Shown: positions 17,584-27,116 of the stretch, piece after piece
Layout of the letters: the number at the start of each line of letters is the position of its first letter
Position numbering within the stretch: the first letter of the stretch is position 1
Assembly: GCA_036702975.1 (NCBI GenBank)
Contig: DATNPX010000053.1
Coordinates: 33,126-97,125, forward strand
From: DATNPX01 sp036702975
GTDB taxonomy: Bacteria; Cyanobacteriota; Vampirovibrionia; Obscuribacterales; Obscuribacteraceae
Direction of reading: 5' to 3'
Length of the DNA stretch: 64,000 nt
Position numbers and translations under genes: made by a program
Notes under the pieces: model-generated
What the model saw: the letters and a program-made list of their open reading frames with translations, nothing else
Database searches by the model: none
What the model was told of the DNA's origin: nothing

Positions 17584-17711
17584 CGGAAAGTATTCGACGA
17601 CGGACAGAGCCATTGCATAAATAACCAGGCAACGCACCAGCCCCAAAATTTTCAGGCACAGACGAATACAAAATCGTTGGCACTAAAACAGGTTCTAAAG
17701 ACGTGATTGAA

Positions 17712-18461
17712 ATGCAAAACCAATCTTGTGAAAGTTACATCAGTCAGAGCTATTCAAACGCTGTTTCAGGGCAACATCGCGACGCAATTGCAGATTGCGA
17801 TAAAGCACTGTCACTCAATCCAAACAGCATAGCTGCCTACTTCAACAAGGGCAGAGCGCACTTTGAGTTGAACGAATGTGATCAGGCGCTAGCCAGCTTC
17901 ACCTCAGCACTCAGGATCAACCCAGACTTTGCCCAGGCCTATAACGCACGCGGTGTAGTCTATTTGAAATTGCGCCGAGAAAAACTTGCGCTTCAGGATT
18001 TTACCGATGCAATCAGGCTAGACCCTACAAGCAACCTGCCCTATGTCAATCGGGCTAACATCTATCTCGAACAAGGACGATGTGATGCGGCGTTGCGCGA
18101 CATTAACTGTGCTATTCGCATAACGAGCACCACAGACGCACATGTTTTCAGAGCGATCGTATTGAATAGAATGAATCTGTTCGATCAGGCTGTTGTCGAC
18201 TGCGAGAGAGCACTGGAACTGCAGTCGAACAACCTGGATGCATTCTTCGAGCGGGCTCGTTCGTTCTTATATTTGGAAAACTTCGCGTCGGCACTGGCAG
18301 ATCTCAACGCCTATCTCATGCGCAGTCCAAATAACGCAAATGCACTTTTTCTCCGTTCATTCGCTCACAAGAAGTTGCGCAATACAAAGGAAAGTGAAAT
18401 CGATCTGCAGGATGCGCTGAAATTAGATCCATCGCTGGGCAATCTAATAGCATTGAACTGA
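17712..18461 (+). CDS. TPR-repeat protein
   Basis: This 249-residue soluble protein is built of about seven tetratricopeptide repeats (for example SIAAYFNKGRAHFELNECDQA, NLPYVNRANIYLEQGRCDAA). The first two to three repeats are close to those of the proteins at 11481 and 41636. No enzymatic domain or signal peptide is present, so it is probably a scaffold. ATG 17712 or GTG 17703 could start it and neither has a strong ribosome site. The leader is about 125 nt from the class I box promoter. Confidence 0.85.
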   Translation: MQNQSCESYISQSYSNAVSGQHRDAIADCDKALSLNPNSIAAYFNKGRAHFELNECDQALASFTSALRINPDFAQAYNARGVVYLKLRREKLALQDFTDAIRLDPTSNLPYVNRANIYLEQGRCDAALRDINCAIRITSTTDAHVFRAIVLNRMNLFDQAVVDCERALELQSNNLDAFFERARSFLYLENFASALADLNAYLMRSPNNANALFLRSFAHKKLRNTKESEIDLQDALKLDPSLGNLIALN

Positions 18462-18477
18462 CGGCTACTCGCAGTGC

Positions 18478-18706
18478 TGAACTGACTTCAGAAGTTCTGG
18501 AAGGGTACTTGCAGTATTGAACTGACTAGAAGTCCTGGAAGGGTACTTGCAGTATTGAACTGACCAGAAGTCTTGGAAGGGTACTTGCAGTATTGAACTG
18601 ACCAGAAGTCTTGGAAGGGTACTTGCAGTATTGAACTGACTAGAAGTCATGGAAGGTACTTGCAGTATTGAGCAGACCTCAAAAGCCCTGGAAGGTAACT
18701 TCCAGA
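18478..18706. repeat. Tandem repeat array, about 38-bp units
   Basis: Five clear units of 37-40 bp, plus degenerate flanks, lie head to tail between the TPR gene and the membrane-protein operon. The core reads TGAACTGAC-AGAAGTC-TGGAAGG-TACTTGCAGTAT. Each junction forms CAGT-N5-ACTG, a small inverted repeat. 38 is not a multiple of three, so the minus-strand open frame through it is a by-product. There are no unique spacers, which excludes a CRISPR. Confidence 0.85.
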
Positions 18707-18760
18707 ACTTTAAGCGCAAGAATGCGCCTTCGAGCGCGAGAATCTTGAAACACGGCCACT

Positions 18761-18795
18761 GTTTTATGCGCATTTGACGTTCATTTGTATATTCT
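18761..18795 (+). promoter_or_regulatory. Class I box promoter with third half-site
   Basis: GTTTTAT (18761-18767) and ATTTGAC (18772-18778) are 11 bp apart, and TATTCT (18790-18795) follows after 11 nt. A third heptamer-like ATTTGTA (18783-18789) continues the 11-bp phase up to the -10. It drives the two-gene membrane-protein operon. Confidence 0.65.
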
Positions 18796-18895
18796 CATAA
18801 AGCTCGAAGTCGATAGCACCACTATCGCAAATTTACTAGTTTGCACAAAGGCAGTAACACGCTACTTCTTTGCGCTCGTTACTGATTACCAGCGA

Positions 18896-20617
18896 ATGAA
18901 AAAAACTGAGTTTGAAAACTCACTGCTGCATTTCAGCACAGCGCCACTGCTGGTGATCTTGGTTTTTGCAAGCAGCGGCATCGCCGCAAATGCTTCCAAC
19001 GGTTTTCTAGGCGGTGGGGGATCATCCAGTTCATCGAGTTCATCTGGTTCTGGTGGTAGTGGTGGCACCGGCGGCACATCACAGTGGACAGGCTCGTTCG
19101 TCGACCATCAAACCCAAGTCTGGTTTAAAACGGCACCGCAGATCGGCAAAGAAGTAAACGCCGAAAGCTTACAGAAGCAAGAAGGGCAAGACCCGACAGA
19201 ACAGTACGGACCGGTAAAACAAGGCGGGATGAGCCCAGGTTCAAAAGAACCTCAGGCTGAGGTTCAACCACCAGAGCCAGTCGCCAAGAAAGCTCAACCG
19301 GATCAAGAACCACCAAAAAATCCGCACCACAAAGAGATGACCGACTACAAGAACATGGGCGGTGGCCATGGATTGTGGGGTCCACCTAATCCAGCTCTGG
19401 GTCCGTTCAGACACCATCCCAATAATCCCAGTTCTCTTGGCGCACCGGCAAACGTAGCGACAAACGCAAATCTTCCTTCCTGGATGAAAACCGGTGCCGG
19501 CACAACCAGCAACGGACAAGCAATGGTGGCAGCAGCCAATGCTGCGCATCAGGGCGCCAATGAAATGAACAACCCCTCCATCCATACATCGCAAGCTCAG
19601 ATGCAGGGCGGCATTCAACACGCTGGCGACGCTACAGAAAGTGCAGCAAACGCTCAATTTGGGTCAAACGTTGAGACGGTTAGAACAAACTTGATCAACG
19701 TTGCCAACGAAGGAGCTGGCCAACAAACCAGCGCCAGCGCCTCAAAGAAAACTCTGAACCAGGCCATCTGGATGGTTCAACAAATGTTCAGAGGCGTGTT
19801 CATTCCAATGGCCGTGCTGTTCCTGTTGCCTGGCGCGATCGCAACGCAGACGATGAGCCTCGTTAAATATGGCGTGAACACAACTCGTGACGAAGATTCA
19901 AATCCGTTCTCCGGTTTCATGCGCGCTACCGTTTCACTATTTTTGATTTTTTCAACCCAGCTGATAGTCAGCTATTCCATAGATGTAGGGAACTCGCTCA
20001 CCTATGAAGTCAAACAACAGATCAATCAGCAAGCGATAACAAGTTGGGCTGACGCCTTACTGAATCCCAATGCCGGTCAATCAGCAAAGCAACGAGAAGA
20101 GACCGCGCAGAAAGAAACTTCGAAACAAGCTGTAATGCGTTCAGGATTTGGCATTATCACAACTCTCTTAAATTATGGATTAATGGTACTGGCTGCATAT
20201 CAAGTCGTAATGGCTTGCTACCTTTACTTGCTTGGACCGATAGCTGCATCATTTCTGGCCTGGCCAAGCGGTGTTGGGAAGTTGTTCAGACCGGTCTTTT
20301 CAAATTGGCTGGAAGGTTTATTGAATCTTGTCCTCTGGCGCTTCTGGTGGTGCGTGATTTTGCTGTGCATGTCAACGCGAATTCAGTGGCTGCAGGAGAC
20401 GGGAAGTTACGATCCCAAAAGTCCATGGGAACCTATCGTCTTCATCGCCTTTGGTGTCATGCTCACTTACATTCCATTTATGGCTCTCGACTTTAGACCT
20501 GGAGATATGGTCGATCAGCTCCTTGAGAAAACAGGCGCCAGCGGAGGCGGCGGCGAAGGCGGTGGCGGAGGCAAGAAGCCCGGACACGCGAGACCACATC
20601 ACGGTAAAGCGGCGTGA
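18896..20617 (+). CDS. Polytopic exported membrane protein, TrbL/VirB6-like by topology
   Basis: This 573-residue protein starts at ATG 18896; the open frame runs up to 18785, but that lies upstream of the predicted transcript start. It has a signal peptide (1-~33), a Gly/Ser-rich and Pro-rich linker to about 290, then about five to six membrane helices: FIPMAVLFLLPGAIATQ, ATVSLFLIFSTQLIVSYSI, GLMVLAAYQVVMACYLYLLG, LEGLLNLVLWRFWWCVILLCM and IVFIAFGVMLTYIPFMAL. A Gly-rich tail ends it. The layout (long exported N-terminus and a polytopic core with a cytoplasmic middle loop) resembles VirB6/TrbL of type IV secretion, but no signature proves this. The next gene is a paralog across the membrane core. 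Confidence 0.7.
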   Translation: MKKTEFENSLLHFSTAPLLVILVFASSGIAANASNGFLGGGGSSSSSSSSGSGGSGGTGGTSQWTGSFVDHQTQVWFKTAPQIGKEVNAESLQKQEGQDPTEQYGPVKQGGMSPGSKEPQAEVQPPEPVAKKAQPDQEPPKNPHHKEMTDYKNMGGGHGLWGPPNPALGPFRHHPNNPSSLGAPANVATNANLPSWMKTGAGTTSNGQAMVAAANAAHQGANEMNNPSIHTSQAQMQGGIQHAGDATESAANAQFGSNVETVRTNLINVANEGAGQQTSASASKKTLNQAIWMVQQMFRGVFIPMAVLFLLPGAIATQTMSLVKYGVNTTRDEDSNPFSGFMRATVSLFLIFSTQLIVSYSIDVGNSLTYEVKQQINQQAITSWADALLNPNAGQSAKQREETAQKETSKQAVMRSGFGIITTLLNYGLMVLAAYQVVMACYLYLLGPIAASFLAWPSGVGKLFRPVFSNWLEGLLNLVLWRFWWCVILLCMSTRIQWLQETGSYDPKSPWEPIVFIAFGVMLTYIPFMALDFRPGDMVDQLLEKTGASGGGGEGGGGGKKPGHARPHHGKAA

Positions 20618-20655
20618 AATTAGTGCTTTCAACAGAGTTCGATTCAGGGGTAAAG

Positions 20656-23600
20656 ATGTTGTCTAAGACTGGTCTACAAATTACAAAATTAGTCCTTTTG
20701 GCAATAATATGCTTTGCGTTTCAGACTGTTGAGGTGGAAGCAGCAGGCGGTGGCGGCGGCGGCGGTGCAAGCTCGACCGATTATGCAGGCACCGGATCCA
20801 TATTGGATCAAATGGATCAATGGGGAAAACAAAATCCGGAGATGAAATACTTGCTCCCTGCGTCTCTGGGAGGGTCGGACGATCGCGATGATCAGAATAA
20901 CCAGAAACAGGTGGAGGTAGATCCTGGCAAATGGCCCGGTGGTCCTTACCTGACTCGCTGGCCGGATACACTGAAGTCGGCTTCGAAATTTAAAACGACG
21001 TCTGTTGAAGCAGGCTTACTAAACGAATTTGCCAAAGAAAATCCCACCAACGGTGATACCACCTCGAACACGCAACAGGCACAGCAGGCAGCCACGGCTG
21101 CTCACCACATGGCTAAAACTGTTCAGATGCCCGGCAACGCAGCCAAGGCGGCGCAGGCTTCTCAGCAAGCTCAGGGAATGGCGGCCGGTAACGCCATGGG
21201 CGATGTAGCTAAAGGTCAGGCAGCAAGCGCCATCGATTACTGCAGCAAATTCATGAAGAATTTCACCGCAGAAGAAGGCAATAAATGGAATAAGGTACGC
21301 GATCAACTTTTCGTTCCCATTGGAATTTTGCTATTACTTCCGGGCGCCGTTCTGACCCAAGTAAAAGCGATCATGTCGGCCGGCAATCCGGTGCTTGCTG
21401 AGAGCAATCCTTTCGAAGGAATTTTGCGCAGCGTGATTGCCATATTTCTGATTCCAGCCTCCTTTCTGATCGTCAACTGGGGCATCGATCTTTCCAACTC
21501 AATCACTTACACAATCGCCAACGAGTATGAACGCATCTTTGGAAACAGCATGTACAAAGATGCACTTTGCGCTGAAATAAAGGCTTTCCCTACTCGCGGA
21601 CCACAATCGAATCAGAACACCGGCGTCGGGAAAAACTGGCCCAGCGGTCAGGTCAAATCACAGGCCGATTTCGAAAAATTCTTCCTCGAAAACAAAAAGG
21701 AGGATCCGTGCAGCGGTGTCAATGAACCAATGAACGACAAAACTGACGAAGGTATGCCTGCCGGCGCGATGGCAGCTCGAGCAGTATCGTTCAGCGGCAA
21801 CGCAGGTCTGACCGGCACCTGGAATATTCTCTGTGCCTTCCAGATGGCCTATCTGTTCTACCTGTTCTTCGTCGGACCCGTCGTAGCTGGTCTCTGGGTC
21901 TGGCCAATCAAACACTTCCGAGAAGCTTTTCCGAACTGGGTCGAAGGTGTAGTAACAATTTGCTTCTGGAGCCTTTTCTGGAACACAACCATCTTACTAA
22001 TCGCTTGCTTTAAAGGTGTCGATGAATCCGGCACAATCATTGTCAGCGCACTCAACTTCCTTTCTACAGCATCGGTAAAACACGCCTTCGACTTTGCTGG
22101 TCTGGTGAAAGCCGCCGGCGCGGAAGCCACCAAAAAAGCTCAAGAGGGAGCAAAACATGGTGGTGGCGGAGAAGGTGGCAAAGGTGGCGGCGGCGGTGGC
22201 GCAGGCAAACATGGCTCCCATGGCTCGCATGGATCTCATGGTTCGCACGGCTCCCATGGCTCACACGGATCTCATGGTTCGGATGGTCAACACGCAGGCG
22301 GTGCCGTTCATCCTGGCGGTCTGGCGCACAACATTGGAGCTCACGGCGGTCTGGGAGGAGGAACCGGCGGCGGCGGCGGCGAAGGGTCGCAAGGCGGCGG
22401 GCTCGGGCTGACCTCACTTGCACACAAAGACGGTGGCGGAATGCACGCTCTGGATGTAGGCTCGGTGGCTCCGCCACCGCATACCACGGGCACTCCACAC
22501 AATGGTGCACTCAGTCATACTCCCGGTCAAAATAAATTCCAATTGGGTGACTACACTCTGGAACGTGGACAGGAACAAGATGCTCTTCGCGACAGTCACG
22601 GAAACATCGTGGCATCGTTCAACCCTGCTTCCGTCGCAGCTGGAGCGCAGCACCGAATGAACTTCGAGGGTGGATCGCTTTCCTATCAACATAATTCAAA
22701 TTCAGAGCTCTTCTCCGTGTCAGCTGGAGGTCACACAGAACAGCTCGCGTTCAACCACAGCAATCCAAACGCCGAGATGCATCCAGCGATGTTTAACGGT
22801 CAACATGGTATCGCCTTGCCGACACAGGGAGGCTCGCATCTGTATCTTTCCAACGACGGACAGAACCTGAGCTATACAAACAGCGACGGTACAGTCAACA
22901 ATCTTGACCTGTCTACAAACGGCCAGGTTCAGCTTCCAGATGGAAGCATCGTCTCTGCCAGCGCGGCCGCCAACGGCTCTGAGCTTTCAGTGTTCAATGC
23001 TGCTCACCAGCAAACCGACGCATTTTCAGTCATTCACAATCCCAACGGCTCAATATCAGTTGGCCATGCTGATGGCGCGCACCATCCGCTGGGAATGATC
23101 AATTTTGGTGCAACTGCAGGTGGTGGCGTACAGTCCACTTCCTACGACGATAGCGGCCGACAGTATCAGAGAGATACATTCAACGGTGATCTGGCACGAA
23201 CCGAGTACTATGATCCTGCCTCTCAGAACTTCCTGGGTGCTAGCGAAACTCATTACAACGATAACGACGATTACAATACAAACTACTTCAATTCGGACAA
23301 CGCTCTCATCGCCAGTTCGCAATTCCAGAATTTGCCAAATGGCGGCTTCATGGAAATGATGCGAGATGCCCATCACAACCCAGTCAGCAGCCAACAACAA
23401 ATTCCATATGCAGATGGCAGCTATGCCATGCAAAACGTCAACTACAATCCAGATGGTTCTGTGACGAATTCATCGCTATCGCATTATGACCAGTACGGAA
23501 ATCTCGCACCAGACTTGAGCAACTTGAACTCAGGAATGAACGGTGCCAATGATCTGACAAGAGGATCAGTTTGGTCCAGCGCTGACGGCATACATCCTGA

Positions 23601-26256
23601 CGGCGGCGTCTTCTCCACCACGACCGTGGCAGGTGGGGATGCCGTTCATGTGCCTGCTCAACCGACCAGTCAGCAATTCGACGCCAGCACTTCAAACAGC
23701 TACAGCACACCATTCACTTCGGCTCGTGTAGATGTGGTACCGCCAATCGTATTTGATCCAGCCGCAAACAACCTCAATTACAACAATTCTTCCTCAGAGT
23801 CGTATGCCAGAACTTCCAACGAAAGCGGCGCAGGAATCAACAACTACGAGACCCGTTCCGTTCAAGCACTGCCAGTCGATATCGCCGGCACTCAGGGCGG
23901 AAATGCACAAACCGAATTCTCTAACGTTGCTGGTTCCTACGCGCAGTCAGGTGAAGCGCAACAAGGCGCGACCGCCGATGTGGCTTACTTCAGCCCTGTC
24001 ACCACCTCGTCTGTAGATGTGGTCCCTCCTGCAATGTTCGATCAGGGCAGCGGCAACGTAAACGAATACGCTTCATTCGCCGGAGCTGATTCACGCAACG
24101 ACGTTTCACTCGAGCAATCTTTATCGGCGAGCGCCGGAAATCTGAATGCCTCCACATTTGAGTTGGGCAACAGCGTTTATGCCGCCAGCGCAATTCCTTC
24201 TTCAGCAGAAGTGCAGGCGGTCAATGCTCAGGCACCAGTGCCGCAAGGCGCGCCAGGAGCTGATGGCAGCAACGCCACCCAACACGTCCTACCTGTTGAT
24301 ATCGCAGGCACACAAATTACTGGACCAGAAACGCAGTTCAGTAACGTTGCCGGCTCGTACGCTCAGGCAGGCGAAGCGCAACAAGGAGCTACGGCTGATG
24401 TCGCTTACTTCAGCCCAGTTACGACCTCGTCTGTAGACGTGGTACCACCTGCGATGTTCGACCAGGCTACTGTAAATGCGAGCGATAACGCGACATTTGC
24501 TTGCGCAGACACGCGCAGTGAAGTACCGCTGGAGCAGTCGCTTTCTGCTCAGTCAGGTAACTTGAGCGCCTCAACTTTCGAGTTGGGTAACAGCGTCTAC
24601 GCTGCCAGTGCTATTCCTGCTGCTGCCGAAGTTCGTTCTGCTGCCGATGTTCGTTCCGCCGCAGAATCTCAGTCTGGAGGCGCCCAATCGATAGTATCGA
24701 ATGGCAGCCCCGGAGCTGATGGCAGCAACGCCACCCAGCACGTTTTACCTGTAGACATCGCCGGCACTCAAATTAGCAGCAATGAAACTGAATTCAGCAG
24801 CGTATCTGGTGCCTACGCACAAGCCCATGCGGCACAGCAGGGACAAACCGCCGACGTTGCATACTTCAGCCCCGTCACCTCAGCTTCTGTAGACGTGGTG
24901 CCTCCTGCAATCACCTACGATGCGACGAGCACGGAGCATAACTACGGTAATTCAAACGAATGGAGCACGACAAGCGCACCAAATTCACTGGAGCAGACAC
25001 TTCAGTCGCACGCCGGTGAGCTAGCCGCTTCCACCAGAGAACTGGGCAGCAGCGTTTACGCAGCGCAAGCCCTACCACCCGTTACCGAGACGCTTCATGC
25101 CGTGCCGGGAACGCCGCAAGGATCCATTGAGGGAGCAGGAGCACCACAAGCCGCACAAAACGTGTTGCCGGTGGATATCGCAGGCACTCAAGTAAATACT
25201 GAGAACAACCAATTCAGTAATGTTTCAGGAGCGTATGCACAGACAGGTGAAGCGCAACAAGGAAAGACGGCGGAAACAGCCTACTTCAGCCCGGTCACAA
25301 CGGCATCGGTTGATGTAGTGCCACCATCGACTACATATTCACAACCGTCATCTTCTGATTACCTCTATGCAGAGACGCACGATGACGCAATCAGAGCGCC
25401 GCTGCCAGCAATGGCTGAACGAGAACTGCGCCCAACCTACGGAGTACCGCTAAGCGCCGCGCAGCACATTCTCGCAAGCGATATAGCCTCCAATGCACAT
25501 GAACAAATTGCTCATAGTACCAACACTTCGGCTACGCAGAGTCCAAAACAGCCGCCGTCCGCACCAACAGAGGCACCGAAACCGGTAGCACACAACCCGC
25601 AGACAGTTACGAAGCCGACAACGACTCCAGCGCCGGCGCCAACTGGTGCAGGGCAGGGTCGCGGACTGACAGCTATCATCGCCGGCATACATCCTGGTGG
25701 TGAAAAGAAATCAGCAGGCGTATCGAAAGCTGCGGCTACAAATTCAGAAGAAGCAACTACTGAACTTAAGAACGAAACCAAAACAGGCGGTTTGTTGCGC
25801 CAATTCTTGCCAGGTAACACCGGGGCGCCAACAGAGAGCCAAACTCACATTACCGGGTCTCTCGAGAAACAAATGTTAGAGGCTGGTAGCCACGTTCAAG
25901 CTATGCCAGGTAACGCACTTTCAACCGCACTTGGTCGGGCAAACTCGGCTTCAATCAATGCAACCCAGGCGAGCGAGCACTTGAACAACGCTCTGATGGA
26001 CTATCACACCATCCATGCTCTGCTCAACGCTGGAAAGGCAAACGAAGCTGACCAGATTTCTGCTCTGGCCCTTAAAAACATGGCAAAATGCGACCCATCG
26101 GATCCTAAATTTCAGGCTCTCGCACACGCTTTTGTTTTTCTCTTTCAGCGACAGAACATGACGGGCCAAGTCGCAGCATTTGACAAGTTCAGAGCCTTGT
26201 CTGAAAAGTCGGCCAACGCAACAAAAAAAGGCGCTGCCTGGAGTTCAGAATCCTGA
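20656..26256 (+). CDS. Giant repeat protein with VirB6/TrbL-like membrane core
   Basis: This 1866-residue protein starts at ATG 20656, 5 nt after AGGGG and 38 bp past the preceding stop. A signal peptide (1-~29) leads to a Gly-rich linker, then a membrane core paralogous to the previous protein: LLLPGAVLTQ versus LLPGAIATQ, ESNPFEGILRSVIAIFLIP versus DSNPFSGFMRATVSLFLIF, FPNWVEGV versus FSNWLEGL. Then come eight Gly-Ser-His units, a Gly/His-rich region, an RHS/YD-like region with Tyr-Asp-rich units around nt 23090-23520, four long repeats with LPVDIAGTQ and SVDVVPP, and a helical TPR-like C-terminus. Extended VirB6 proteins with huge tails are known in Rickettsiales, so a surface or secretion role is plausible but inferred. 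Confidence 0.75.
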   Translation: MLSKTGLQITKLVLLAIICFAFQTVEVEAAGGGGGGGASSTDYAGTGSILDQMDQWGKQNPEMKYLLPASLGGSDDRDDQNNQKQVEVDPGKWPGGPYLTRWPDTLKSASKFKTTSVEAGLLNEFAKENPTNGDTTSNTQQAQQAATAAHHMAKTVQMPGNAAKAAQASQQAQGMAAGNAMGDVAKGQAASAIDYCSKFMKNFTAEEGNKWNKVRDQLFVPIGILLLLPGAVLTQVKAIMSAGNPVLAESNPFEGILRSVIAIFLIPASFLIVNWGIDLSNSITYTIANEYERIFGNSMYKDALCAEIKAFPTRGPQSNQNTGVGKNWPSGQVKSQADFEKFFLENKKEDPCSGVNEPMNDKTDEGMPAGAMAARAVSFSGNAGLTGTWNILCAFQMAYLFYLFFVGPVVAGLWVWPIKHFREAFPNWVEGVVTICFWSLFWNTTILLIACFKGVDESGTIIVSALNFLSTASVKHAFDFAGLVKAAGAEATKKAQEGAKHGGGGEGGKGGGGGGAGKHGSHGSHGSHGSHGSHGSHGSHGSDGQHAGGAVHPGGLAHNIGAHGGLGGGTGGGGGEGSQGGGLGLTSLAHKDGGGMHALDVGSVAPPPHTTGTPHNGALSHTPGQNKFQLGDYTLERGQEQDALRDSHGNIVASFNPASVAAGAQHRMNFEGGSLSYQHNSNSELFSVSAGGHTEQLAFNHSNPNAEMHPAMFNGQHGIALPTQGGSHLYLSNDGQNLSYTNSDGTVNNLDLSTNGQVQLPDGSIVSASAAANGSELSVFNAAHQQTDAFSVIHNPNGSISVGHADGAHHPLGMINFGATAGGGVQSTSYDDSGRQYQRDTFNGDLARTEYYDPASQNFLGASETHYNDNDDYNTNYFNSDNALIASSQFQNLPNGGFMEMMRDAHHNPVSSQQQIPYADGSYAMQNVNYNPDGSVTNSSLSHYDQYGNLAPDLSNLNSGMNGANDLTRGSVWSSADGIHPDGGVFSTTTVAGGDAVHVPAQPTSQQFDASTSNSYSTPFTSARVDVVPPIVFDPAANNLNYNNSSSESYARTSNESGAGINNYETRSVQALPVDIAGTQGGNAQTEFSNVAGSYAQSGEAQQGATADVAYFSPVTTSSVDVVPPAMFDQGSGNVNEYASFAGADSRNDVSLEQSLSASAGNLNASTFELGNSVYAASAIPSSAEVQAVNAQAPVPQGAPGADGSNATQHVLPVDIAGTQITGPETQFSNVAGSYAQAGEAQQGATADVAYFSPVTTSSVDVVPPAMFDQATVNASDNATFACADTRSEVPLEQSLSAQSGNLSASTFELGNSVYAASAIPAAAEVRSAADVRSAAESQSGGAQSIVSNGSPGADGSNATQHVLPVDIAGTQISSNETEFSSVSGAYAQAHAAQQGQTADVAYFSPVTSASVDVVPPAITYDATSTEHNYGNSNEWSTTSAPNSLEQTLQSHAGELAASTRELGSSVYAAQALPPVTETLHAVPGTPQGSIEGAGAPQAAQNVLPVDIAGTQVNTENNQFSNVSGAYAQTGEAQQGKTAETAYFSPVTTASVDVVPPSTTYSQPSSSDYLYAETHDDAIRAPLPAMAERELRPTYGVPLSAAQHILASDIASNAHEQIAHSTNTSATQSPKQPPSAPTEAPKPVAHNPQTVTKPTTTPAPAPTGAGQGRGLTAIIAGIHPGGEKKSAGVSKAAATNSEEATTELKNETKTGGLLRQFLPGNTGAPTESQTHITGSLEKQMLEAGSHVQAMPGNALSTALGRANSASINATQASEHLNNALMDYHTIHALLNAGKANEADQISALALKNMAKCDPSDPKFQALAHAFVFLFQRQNMTGQVAAFDKFRALSEKSANATKKGAAWSSES
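22213..22283 (+). repeat. 9-bp tandem repeats coding Gly-Ser-His
   Basis: About eight consecutive 9-bp units (GGN-TCN-CAY) code for (GSH)n in the linker after the membrane core. Codons vary between copies, suggesting selection on the protein rather than recent slippage. Confidence 0.9.
23869..25330 (+). repeat. Four long protein repeats (LPVDIAGTQ ... SVDVVPP)
   Basis: Four units starting near 23869, 24288, 24746 and 25164 (about 420-460 bp) each contain LPVDIAGTQ, then FSNV.G.YAQ, AQQG.TA, AYFSPVT..SVDVVPP, and in the first three a helical part ending ELGNSVYAA or similar. A partial unit with RVDVVPP precedes them (near 23730). The last unit is shorter. Confidence 0.9.
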
Positions 26257-26307
26257 ACAGAAGTCAGCCTCATTGAATTGACAGCGCAGCAGATGCTTGA
26301 CTACTTC

Positions 26308-26336
26308 TTGTCGAACATGCTTATGTCGGGTATAAC
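26308..26336 (+). promoter_or_regulatory. Sigma70-like promoter for regulator gene
   Basis: TTGTCG (26308-26313), a 17-nt spacer and TATAAC (26331-26336) form a standard promoter 39 bp before the ATG at 26376. It lacks the 11-bp repeat box. Confidence 0.55.
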
Positions 26337-26375
26337 TGAGCGGTTGTGTGAGGGAGCCGCGCTCAAAAGGCTTGT

Positions 26376-27056
26376 ATGTCAAAAATTCTTACTGTTGATG
26401 ACGATAAGGAATTGACCAATGCCCTTAAGTTGTATCTGACATCTCTTGGTCAGTTAGTTGAAGTATGCGATAACGGCGAAGATGCACTGCAACTATTATC
26501 AGCCTTCGATTATGACGTCATAATTTTGGACTGGTCTTTGCCAGGAATGAGCGGGCATGACGTTTGCCGCACATTCAGGGAGAGAGGCGGACAAACTCCA
26601 ATCATATTCTTGACCGGCAAAGAGCACGTCTCATTCCTAGAAACGGCGCTTGATTCTGGTGCCGATGACTACATGGTCAAACCCTTTGAAGTTAGAGAGC
26701 TTTTTGCCAGAATTAAGACATTGCTGCGTCGCCGCGCTGGCACATACAGCGCCGAACTGAAAATTGGCAATTTGATTTTGAAGCCAGAAACGAATCTGCT
26801 AATGACTTCACAAGATGAGATCAGATTGCGCGTCAAAGAAACAGCTTTGCTTGAATATTTGATGCGGCACCCGAACAGAACTTTCAACGCACAGCAGTTG
26901 CTAAACGCTGTCTGGCCGTCTGACAGTGAGGGCAGCACTAACTCAGTGCGAACCTGGATGAACCTGTTGCGAAGAAAACTGGAAGGCATTGGACAAAAAG
27001 ATTTGATCAAGACCGTGTCAGGCTCCGGCTACATGATCGAAGACAAAAGTGTGTGA
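26376..27056 (+). CDS. OmpR/PhoB-family response regulator
   Basis: This 226-residue protein has a receiver domain (DDD at 8-10, phosphoacceptor Asp52 in ILDWSLPGM, Thr of FLTG, Lys of VKPF) and a C-terminal winged helix (ALLEYLMRHPNRTF, SVRTWMNLLRRKLEG, VSGSGYMIED). It is about as long as, and clearly paralogous to, the regulator at 12152. No histidine kinase is adjacent, so it is an orphan here. The neighbouring genes on both sides carry class I boxes, which makes it a candidate for the box-binding protein, though only by proximity. Confidence 0.93.
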   Translation: MSKILTVDDDKELTNALKLYLTSLGQLVEVCDNGEDALQLLSAFDYDVIILDWSLPGMSGHDVCRTFRERGGQTPIIFLTGKEHVSFLETALDSGADDYMVKPFEVRELFARIKTLLRRRAGTYSAELKIGNLILKPETNLLMTSQDEIRLRVKETALLEYLMRHPNRTFNAQQLLNAVWPSDSEGSTNSVRTWMNLLRRKLEGIGQKDLIKTVSGSGYMIEDKSV

Positions 27057-27067
27057 ATTATTGCTAT

Positions 27068-27083
27068 CTCAGTCAGATCTGAG
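27068..27083. terminator. Weak hairpin between convergent genes
   Basis: CTCAG-N6-CTGAG lies in the 60-bp gap between convergent genes. It lacks a T-run on either side, so it is at best a weak or Rho-dependent end. Confidence 0.25.
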
Positions 27084-27116
27084 CTAAAAATTCGCACGGT
27101 ACAAGCAATCAACTGG

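Noticed and set aside
18478..18706. CRISPR array
   Set aside because: Copies are head to tail without unique spacers and no cas gene is near.
18465..18773. Minus-strand open frame through the 38-bp array
   Set aside because: The repeat length is not a multiple of three, so the protein repeat shifts frame; no ribosome site. It is a by-product of the array.
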